Both the position numbers and the translations under genes were made by a program. A model generated the notes under the pieces. That model was given only the letters and a program-made list of their open reading frames with translations, searched no databases and was not told the origin of the DNA. A stretch of DNA of 63,287 nucleotides from Chthoniobacter flavus. Lineage in GTDB: Bacteria > Verrucomicrobiota > Verrucomicrobiia > Chthoniobacterales > Terrimicrobiaceae. Positions within the stretch are counted from its first letter, which is position 1, and every line of letters starts with the position of its first letter. The DNA is taken from positions 1 to 63,287 of the forward strand of contig CAMCXK010000007.1 in assembly GCA_945883435.1 (NCBI GenBank), read 5' to 3'. Below are positions 56,044-63,287 of this stretch, piece by piece.

Positions 56044-57260
56044 GCCTTGGTCGCCGCCTCCCGGGCCTTTCTGCGGCGGGCCTGCCATTCGGTCCAGGCG
56101 TGCACGGCACGCACAGCCACCCGGACCAAGCGTCCCCGGAGGCTCGCGGGAAAAACAATCCAATCGTGAAGTTGCGACTCCCGGTTGGCCATCTGGCGCT
56201 TGTAGGCCTGGTCGTTTTGAAGAAAGTCGAAGACCGCTGCCTGCCCGGTGAAGCACCTTCGAACCGAGTGAAGCAACAAAAGGCGGCCCGGCGAATACGC
56301 CGCGTAAGCCGGATCGAAGGCCATCGTGTGCATGGCATGGCGATGGCCGTTCCAGAATGCGATTTCGTAGGCGGCCGGCTGGTCGTCTGCCAGAAGGATT
56401 GACAAGCGCAAGCGCCCGCTGGCGGCGAGCGCCTCAAAAAGAATCCGGTAAAACGCGCGGTGGTCGGCCCGTTTGAAAACACCCACGCCCTCCGCGCCCT
56501 TCCAACTGCTTTTTTCCAATTCCGCAATCCGGTCCAACCATTGCACCGCCCCGGCAGGGTCGGCAATTTCCAGAAATGCAACCCGATGGTTGTCTTCGAG
56601 CCGGCGCTGCTTGCGGCGCAGGCTTTGACGCGATTTTGAGCCGAAGGTGCACTGCTCCCAGGCGTCGAAGTCCTCAAACCGCGACAAATCGATTTCCAAT
56701 CGCGGCGTCCGCGGGCGCACCAGATGACGGGAGGAATTTTTCCGGGTGAGTGGATCGACGGTCGAGGCCGTGAACTCGCCCGAAAGCAGGGGCAGCCAGG
56801 CGAACGCATAGGAGGCGGCCAGACGCTCCAAGGCTTCGACCAACGCGTGCTCCGCACCCGGCGCGGCCAGCGGGTCGAACACGTCTGCCGCATGGGCGCA
56901 GGCGGGAAGAAGGGCGGTTCCGATGACCGGAAGGCGGCATTCGAAAAACGGCCAAAATCCCTCCAGCAAACCGCTGCGCCGCGCCACAAGGACAACCGGC
57001 TCATAGCGGCGCCCGAGGGTGCTGAGCCATGAGAAAACCCACTCCGGTCCCAGAAAGACATTCCCGTCCGCAGTGCGCGCCGCCAAGGCGACGCATTCGG
57101 GCTCCAGGGCGAAAACAGCGCGGCGTCCGCGTGCGATTTGGATTTCAAACGGCTCCACGGATCGAAGCATACCGGCCACCGGCAAATCCCTCCAGCCTTT
57201 GAGTGGCACGCGCCGGGTTTCGGATTTGAGACTTGAGCATTCGAGCAGAGGAACGGACAT
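56016..57260 (-). CDS. CelD/BcsL-like GNAT-fold acetyltransferase
   Basis: A 414-residue protein of the double-GNAT group found in polysaccharide biosynthesis. Visible are the N-terminal [20 protein letters not shown] and the GNAT core [39 protein letters not shown] and [16 protein letters not shown]. FemAB/CelD relatives acetylate exopolysaccharide or cellulose. The tail overlaps the nfeD-type gene end by 28 nt (convergent) and the start lies only 7 nt from the divergent queH start, so the start is provisional. Confidence 0.8.
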   Translation of the reverse strand: MSVPLLECSSLKSETRRVPLKGWRDLPVAGMLRSVEPFEIQIARGRRAVFALEPECVALAARTADGNVFLGPEWVFSWLSTLGRRYEPVVLVARRSGLLEGFWPFFECRLPVIGTALLPACAHAADVFDPLAAPGAEHALVEALERLAASYAFAWLPLLSGEFTASTVDPLTRKNSSRHLVRPRTPRLEIDLSRFEDFDAWEQCTFGSKSRQSLRRKQRRLEDNHRVAFLEIADPAGAVQWLDRIAELEKSSWKGAEGVGVFKRADHRAFYRILFEALAASGRLRLSILLADDQPAAYEIAFWNGHRHAMHTMAFDPAYAAYSPGRLLLLHSVRRCFTGQAAVFDFLQNDQAYKRQMANRESQLHDWIVFPASLRGRLVRVAVRAVHAWTEWQARRRKAREAATKAQETRPTTT

Positions 57261-57267
57261 TGGGGGA

Positions 57268-57921
57268 ATGGACCAACGACCGGTTTTGGAGACACCCGGG
57301 GGGCACAAAAGGGTTCTCTTGCACTCGTGCTGTGCGCCTTGCTCGGGCGAGGTGATGGAGGCGATGACGGCCTCCGGGATCGATTACACCATTTATTTCT
57401 ACAACCCGAACATCCATCCCCGCGAGGAGTATGAGTTGCGCAAGGCGGAAAACATCCGCTTCGCGGAAAAGGAGGGCGTGCCGTTCGTGGACGCCGATTA
57501 CGACACCGACCAATGGTTCGCCCGCGCCAAGGGGCTGGAGTGGGAACCGGAGAAGGGAAAGCGATGCACGGTGTGCTTCGACATGCGGTTTGAACGGACC
57601 GCCCTCTTCGCGCATGAAAACAGCTTCCCCGTCATCACCAGCTGTCTGGGTATCTCGCGCTGGAAAGACATGGATCAAATCAACGATTGCGGAATCCGCG
57701 CCGCGTCCCGCTATCCGGGTCTTGAATATTGGACATTCAATTGGCGGAAGGGCGGAGGCGCCCGGCGAATGCTTGAAATTTCAAAGCGGGAACATTTTTA
57801 CCAGCAGGAATACTGCGGTTGCATCTACTCCCTTCGCGACACCAACAAATGGCGCCTGGCGAATGGTCGCCCGAAAATCGAGATGGGAGTCAAGTTTTAC
57901 GGCGACTCCGCCACGGCGTAG
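57268..57921 (+). CDS. queH: Epoxyqueuosine reductase QueH
   Basis: A 217-residue iron-sulfur enzyme that reduces epoxyqueuosine to queuosine in tRNA. The QueH pattern is present: [15 protein letters not shown] near the N-terminus, [18 protein letters not shown], and the C-terminal [10 protein letters not shown]; the paired Cys residues bind the 4Fe-4S cluster and metal. GGGGGA lies just before the ATG. It is followed by queD 59 nt downstream on the same strand, so both tRNA-queuosine steps are linked. Confidence 0.92.
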   Translation: MDQRPVLETPGGHKRVLLHSCCAPCSGEVMEAMTASGIDYTIYFYNPNIHPREEYELRKAENIRFAEKEGVPFVDADYDTDQWFARAKGLEWEPEKGKRCTVCFDMRFERTALFAHENSFPVITSCLGISRWKDMDQINDCGIRAASRYPGLEYWTFNWRKGGGARRMLEISKREHFYQQEYCGCIYSLRDTNKWRLANGRPKIEMGVKFYGDSATA

Positions 57922-57980
57922 GACGTTCCGCGCCGCGCCGCATTCGACACGCGGTCTCGCGGCGCCTATGATCCGCAGCC

Positions 57981-58448
57981 ATGCCTTACCGGATTTGCAA
58001 AACGCTGGAGATTGAAAATGGCCACTTGCTCAGTCGCCACCCTGACAAGTGCCGGTTTCCACATGGCCACAGCCGCAAGGTGGAAATCGTGCTGCAGGCG
58101 GCGGAACTTGATGCGAACGGCATGGTGTGTGATTTCAAGGCCGTGAAGATGGCCGTGGGCGAGTGGTTGGACACTTTCGACCATAGCTTGTGCATGAATA
58201 CCGACGATCCGATGTATCCCGCACTGAAGGCGGCCTATGGTGAGCGGGTGATCGGATTCGACGCCACCGAACCGACCACCGAGGTCTTGGCGCGCACGTT
58301 TTTCAACCGGATTCGCGAGTTGCTCCGGGCCTATGCGGACCTTCCGGAGGCTCCCTACAAACTTGGGGAGAATGTGCGTTTGGTAAGGGTGCGCGTCTGG
58401 GAGACCTCGTCTTCGTGGGCGGAATATGAATCGGGAGAGGATTCTTGA
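57981..58448 (+). CDS. queD: 6-carboxytetrahydropterin synthase QueD
   Basis: A 155-residue enzyme that converts dihydroneopterin triphosphate to 6-carboxytetrahydropterin in 7-deazaguanine synthesis. The catalytic Cys and Zn-binding His pair are in KCRFPHGHSRKVEI, and further motifs are MVCDFKAVKMAV and FDHSLCMN. The last residues give the usual VWETSSSWAEY. No queC, queE or queF is in the window. Confidence 0.93.
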   Translation: MPYRICKTLEIENGHLLSRHPDKCRFPHGHSRKVEIVLQAAELDANGMVCDFKAVKMAVGEWLDTFDHSLCMNTDDPMYPALKAAYGERVIGFDATEPTTEVLARTFFNRIRELLRAYADLPEAPYKLGENVRLVRVRVWETSSSWAEYESGEDS

Positions 58449-58481
58449 CCCGACCCCTTTGCTCCCGATGATCTGCTCCCT

Positions 58482-59948
58482 ATGAACGCAACGACTCTTC
58501 CCTCGAAGGGATTTATCGCCGGCTTGAAAGCCGAGGACCGCACCTTGCTTGCGAGCCATGGCGCTTTCCGCTCCGCCAAAAGCCGTGAAATTTTGATCGA
58601 GCAGGGAAAATCCCACGGGCGGTTGTTTTTTGTGCTCGAGGGCACGTTCAAAGCGGAGCGGCGCGCGGACGGCCAGGCCACGACTCTGGGAACCATCGGA
58701 CAGGGGGAGTGGATCGGCGAAATTGACCTGTTTGATCCTTCCAGTGCGGTCTGCTCGGTGGTCGCCGAGGGCGATGCGGACTACTGGACGATCGCCCGCG
58801 AGGAGTTGGAAAAATTTATCAACGCCTCGCCGAAAGCCGGCAGCGCCCTGCTGATCGGCCTTGCATCGACCTTGGGGCGGCGCATCCGGGAATCCACCGA
58901 ACGTGCGCCCGTCAAAGCCGCCCCGCCGCTTTTCCCGATTCTGGCCTTGGGAGGAGTGGCTGCAGCCTGCGCGGTTGTCGCCTTTCTCGCCCTCTCAAGG
59001 CCCGTCGCGGAGCCGGAACAGATCGTGTCCCAGACCGAGGTTGTTGATTCCGGCGATGCGGACCGTTTGCGCCAGCGGGTGCGAGATTTGGAGCAAGAGG
59101 TCATTTCGCTGAATGCCGCCATCGGCGAAAAAAACCGCTCCGAAGCGGCCGCCCGTCAGGAATTGGAGAGCCTGCGCCATGTGCCTGCAAGCCAGCCGAC
59201 CCCTTCGCCGGTGCTCGTCGCCGCGCCTCCTCCTCCCCAACCACTCGCGGACCCCTCCCCGGCGCCTGAGGCCACTGGTGAATGGCCCGAGGAAACGACC
59301 CTGCGGGAGCAAGCCCAGATCACGATCCGCAAGGACGGCAAGGTGGTGGGATCAATGGTCCTGCCGGCCGGCCGCACGCTGCGGGTCACCGGCGAGAAGG
59401 GATCAAACGCTCTGGTCTCCCTTGCCGGAGGAACGGCGGAGGTGCCGAAGGACAAAACCGACTTTGTCGAGGCTCTGCAAAAGTCGAAGAGACAGGCCCG
59501 TCAGGTGCCGGCGGTTGCCGCCACACCGGTTGCGGCCCCCACTCCCCGCGAGTCGCCCCATGTTCGCAACGAGGCAGTGGCTCCCACAGCGGCGGTGACC
59601 TTTGTCGATATCAACGCCCTTTTTGAAGCGGTGGACATCCGGGAGGCCTTGCTTGAATTCAAACCGTCTGCCGCGCCGGCCAAGGATGCGCCTGCCAAAG
59701 CCGAGCCGGCCCGTTATTTCAAATCCCAGATGCCTAAATGGCGCGCGGCCGAGTCTCGGGCGCGTGAATTGATGCGGCGTGCGGAGGTGCCGGCTCCCAT
59801 GGCCGAGTGGCTTAAAAAATTTCTGCTGGCCGCCGAAATGGTCGAGGGCGAACGCATCGACTATCTCGAGGCCCAGCTCCGCCAGATCGACCGGGACTGG
59901 CTCCAACTCAAAACCGAAGACGGCCTGGAAACCGGCTCCCGTCCCTGA
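58482..59948 (+). CDS. Membrane protein with cNMP-binding domain, coiled coil and SH3-like part
   Basis: A 488-residue protein with an unusual domain order. Residues about 10-130 are a cyclic-nucleotide-binding domain (GRLFFVLEGTFKAER, GQGEWIGEIDLFDPSSAVCS); 149-171 a membrane helix; 190-232 a coiled coil (DRLRQRVRDLEQEVISLNAA); then a Pro-rich linker, an SH3-like segment (about 273-335) and an Ala/Pro-rich tail with helices at the end. It may sense cNMP or a structural signal at the cytoplasmic side and pass it outward. No DNA-binding or enzymatic domain is seen. I do not recognise a named family for the full protein. Confidence 0.65.
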   Translation: MNATTLPSKGFIAGLKAEDRTLLASHGAFRSAKSREILIEQGKSHGRLFFVLEGTFKAERRADGQATTLGTIGQGEWIGEIDLFDPSSAVCSVVAEGDADYWTIAREELEKFINASPKAGSALLIGLASTLGRRIRESTERAPVKAAPPLFPILALGGVAAACAVVAFLALSRPVAEPEQIVSQTEVVDSGDADRLRQRVRDLEQEVISLNAAIGEKNRSEAAARQELESLRHVPASQPTPSPVLVAAPPPPQPLADPSPAPEATGEWPEETTLREQAQITIRKDGKVVGSMVLPAGRTLRVTGEKGSNALVSLAGGTAEVPKDKTDFVEALQKSKRQARQVPAVAATPVAAPTPRESPHVRNEAVAPTAAVTFVDINALFEAVDIREALLEFKPSAAPAKDAPAKAEPARYFKSQMPKWRAAESRARELMRRAEVPAPMAEWLKKFLLAAEMVEGERIDYLEAQLRQIDRDWLQLKTEDGLETGSRP

Positions 59949-59997
59949 GCCGGTGCGCGGCGGCACGCCGGATTTGCTTGGGTGACGGGAAAATTGA

Positions 59998-61473
<1,476 letters not shown>

Positions 61474-61478
61474 CCGCC

Positions 61479-61883
61479 ATGATGCGACTCGAAATCGTCA
61501 CGCCCGAGGCGAAAACCTACTCGGAGGATGTGGATTCGGTGGTCATCCCCGGCGTGGAGGGCGAGTTCGGTGTTTTGCCGATGCACGTGCCTTTGATGAC
61601 CTTGTTGCAACCTGGCGAGTTAAGGGTCTCAAAATCCGGCCAGGAACTCTGCTTGGCGGTGGGAGAGGGATTTGTGGAAGTGACGGCCGACAAGGTCGCT
61701 GTTCTGACGGACATGGCAGTCAAGGAAAGCGAAATCGATGAGGCGGCTGCCGAGGAGGCTGTGCGCCGCGCGGAAGAGGCGATGTCGGGCCAGAAACTCA
61801 GCAATGAGGAATACGCCGCCACCAACGCGGCGCTGCTTCGTTCACTCGCCCTCATCAAGGTCAAGCGCCGCCGCGCCCATTGA
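61479..61883 (+). CDS. atpC: ATP synthase F1 subunit epsilon
   Basis: A 134-residue subunit that couples and regulates the F1 rotor. The N-terminal beta domain shows LEIVTPEAKTYSEDVDSVVI and GEFGVLPMHVPLMTLLQPGE, followed by a two-helix C-terminal hairpin. Stop overlaps the rdgB start. Located directly after atpD. Confidence 0.95.
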   Translation: MMRLEIVTPEAKTYSEDVDSVVIPGVEGEFGVLPMHVPLMTLLQPGELRVSKSGQELCLAVGEGFVEVTADKVAVLTDMAVKESEIDEAAAEEAVRRAEEAMSGQKLSNEEYAATNAALLRSLALIKVKRRRAH

Positions 61884-62485
61884 CCGTGGCTATTCCCCTT
61901 CTGTGCTCGACCCGCAACGCGCACAAATTGGGCGAAATCCGCGCAATCCTCGGCCCTGCGTTTGAGGTTTGGGATCTGTCTACCATTCCGGAACTCGGCG
62001 AAGTCGAGGAATCCGGCGTCACCTTTGAGGAGAATGCCGCTCTAAAAGCCCTCGCTGCGTCCCGTTATTTTGACGGATGGGTGTTGGCTGACGATTCGGG
62101 TTTGGAAGCCGATGCCTTGGGTGGTGAACCCGGGGTGCGCTCGGCCCGGTTTGCCGGGGAATTGGCCACGGATTCCGACAATCGTCATTTACTGATCCAG
62201 CGATTGCTTGCCCTGCCCAGTCAACGGTTCGCGGCCCGCTTCCGCTGCACCATCGTGATTGCCAAGAACCAAAAGATCTTTGGCACCTTTCATGGAACAG
62301 TGGAAGGGCATTTGATCCCTGAAGTCCGGGGTGGAGGAGGTTTCGGCTACGACCCTCTTTTTATTCCCGAAGGCCACACAGTCACGTTTGCCGAGCTTCC
62401 AGCCGAGCTGAAAAACACACTCAGCCACCGCGCCCGCGCCTTGCACGCTTTTCGAAACTGGGCCGCCGAAGCAATTGCGAGATAA
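61880..62485 (+). CDS. rdgB: dITP/XTP pyrophosphatase (RdgB/HAM1 family)
   Basis: A 201-residue enzyme that removes non-canonical purine nucleotides. Motifs are CSTRNAHKLGEIRAILG, VTFEENAALKALAAS, VLADDSGLEADALGGEPGVR and GGGGFGYDPLFIPEG. The start is a TTG overlapping the atpC stop (TTGA); a GTG at 61886 is an alternative. It is translationally coupled to atpC. Confidence 0.92.
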   Translation: MTVAIPLLCSTRNAHKLGEIRAILGPAFEVWDLSTIPELGEVEESGVTFEENAALKALAASRYFDGWVLADDSGLEADALGGEPGVRSARFAGELATDSDNRHLLIQRLLALPSQRFAARFRCTIVIAKNQKIFGTFHGTVEGHLIPEVRGGGGFGYDPLFIPEGHTVTFAELPAELKNTLSHRARALHAFRNWAAEAIAR

Positions 62486-62696
62486 ATTCAATTTTTGCTA
62501 TTTTTTAAAACACAGCGAATCCAAGCCTGATACCAATAGTCTATAGCTTTTGGACATCTGGAACAGCGTGCAGGGCGATTGGGCTCTCGAAGCGGCCTTT
62601 AAAATCCGCACCCTTCAAGACTTTGGTAAAATCCGTTATCCTCGCGCCGAAAAAGAGTCATTCCGTGAGCGTAGGAAAATCTGTTTTGCAAAGTTT

Positions 62697-63287
62697 TTAA
62701 AATTCGGGACCGACCCTTGGGCTGCGGAGGAATTCACCGAGATTGCGGCCCATCCGCGCATGACCATAATCGGAGGGGTGGATTAAATCAGTCGTAAGGT
62801 CGCCCGGGGAATCCAGAACCGAACCGCCTTCAATCAACCCCAGGCCGGGCCAATTCCCGCTGGCGTGGATTCGTCGGAGGATTTCCGAGAAGGCTTGTTG
62901 CCGCTGTTCGGGAACGCCCGAGGCATAATTCGGATACACCGTCACCAAGAAGAGTTGACGATCCGCACGGTGGACTTTGTCGAGCAGGCGCTCCACCCGT
63001 TCTTGGAAATCCCCGGTTTCCACCGAAGTGCGCATGTTGACGCCGACCTCGAGGGTGAAAATTTCGCAGTCATCTTGCTCCGCCAGATAATCCGCCACCT
63101 CGGGCTCGCAATGGCACGAGCCCGAGAGTCCAAGATTTCGCACATCCAATCCAGCCGTGCGGGCGGCGTGGTAGACATAGCTGTTGAGGTGCATCGACGC
63201 GGAGGCGCCGTTTGTGATTGAGCTGCCATAGGCGAGCCAGCGTCGCGCGGGGGTTTCCTCCGCGCGGGGTGGCCGCGTCTCATGGCC
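62697..63287 (-). CDS. SGNH/GDSL-family hydrolase, 5' end cut by the window
   Basis: About 196 residues are visible, in frame up to the right edge. Motifs of SGNH hydrolases are seen: block I YGSSITNG, then GLSGSCHCEPEVADYL, block III LEVGVNM and the catalytic Asp-His in HPSDYGHARMG. Block I here is YGSS rather than GDS, as in carbohydrate-esterase-like lineages. Such enzymes are mainly acyl-sugar or lipid esterases. The N-terminus is not in the window, so any signal peptide is unknown. Confidence 0.85.
   Translation of the reverse strand, partial: GHETRPPRAEETPARRWLAYGSSITNGASASMHLNSYVYHAARTAGLDVRNLGLSGSCHCEPEVADYLAEQDDCEIFTLEVGVNMRTSVETGDFQERVERLLDKVHRADRQLFLVTVYPNYASGVPEQRQQAFSEILRRIHASGNWPGLGLIEGGSVLDSPGDLTTDLIHPSDYGHARMGRNLGEFLRSPRVGPEF

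Noticed and set aside
62550-62786. A 78-codon plus-strand ORF before the SGNH gene
   Set aside because: It overlaps the 3' end of the SGNH gene by 90 nt, has no ribosome-binding site and matches nothing I know; the gap 62486-62696 is treated as intergenic.

Overview
The window is about 60% GC and gene-dense. It reads as a chromosomal segment of a Gram-negative, diderm bacterium, most likely a member of the Verrucomicrobiota. The lineage call is an inference from gene content: outer-membrane barrels, a GT117/DUF2723 membrane glycosyltransferase, a sialate O-acetylesterase beside a Gfo/Idh dehydrogenase and a GH88 hydrolase, an RpoD with a long Lys/Ala/Pro-rich N-terminal tail, and a DnaG-RpoD operon. 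No rRNA, tRNA, integrase or insertion sequence was recognised. Most genes are core housekeeping genes in tightly overlapping operons.

Layout, left to right. (1) 1-540: the 5' end of a kdp potassium-pump operon on the minus strand: a 27-codon membrane peptide, kdpF and the start of kdpA. (2) 690-2270: an outer-membrane barrel, a small membrane protein and a decayed Phd/VapC-type toxin-antitoxin pair. (3) 2.6-6.2 kb: topB and dprA. (4) 6.3-7.2 kb: a His-rich outer-membrane protein behind two palindromic operators. (5) 7.3-13.9 kb: envelope polysaccharide or glycosylation genes (YfhO-like protein, GT117 protein with TPRs, polyprenyl glycosylphosphotransferase). (6) 13.9-16.8 kb: aroD, xseB, dxs. 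(7) 16.9-23.9 kb: agmatine deiminase, M29 aminopeptidase, a YqjD/YqjE-like envelope trio, galK, an HD exonuclease-like protein and an MFS transporter.

(8) 24.0-32.5 kb: a sugar-acid catabolic cluster on the minus strand: AraC regulator, SDR, GH88 unsaturated glucuronyl hydrolase, cupin, Gfo/Idh dehydrogenase, KDPG aldolase, KDG kinase, sialate O-acetylesterase. The enzymes fit a route from unsaturated uronides to 2-keto-3-deoxygluconate and on to pyruvate and glyceraldehyde 3-phosphate. (9) 32.5-39.2 kb: a seven-gene minus-strand run: FecR-domain repeat protein, secreted protein, TlyA methyltransferase, L,D-transpeptidase, RluD-type pseudouridine synthase, RecF and a flavoprotein. (10) 39.4-42.6 kb: a 39-residue lipoprotein with its own terminator, then purE-tsaC-murJ. 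(11) 42.6-44.7 kb: cheW, cheD and an HDOD gene.

(12) 44.7-50.5 kb: a 1149-residue protein that I tentatively call a pyrophosphate-type PEP carboxykinase, a conserved protein often labelled 3-methyladenine DNA glycosylase, a stub of a DUF486 gene and a GT4 glycosyltransferase. (13) 50.7-57.3 kb: dnaG-rpoD, a NfeD-type protease and a CelD-like acetyltransferase. (14) 57.3-63.3 kb: queH-queD, a membrane cyclic-nucleotide-binding-domain protein, atpD-atpC-rdgB and an SGNH hydrolase cut by the right edge.

No completely new multi-gene defence or mobile system was found. The most interesting signals are the His-rich outer-membrane protein with twin 6-3-6 palindromes, the FecR protein with eight exact-length 15-residue repeats, the conserved-looking micropeptide ahead of kdpF, the 1149-residue putative PPi-PEPCK, and three gene fossils: an antitoxin with a single amber codon, its frameshifted toxin, and the DUF486 stub.
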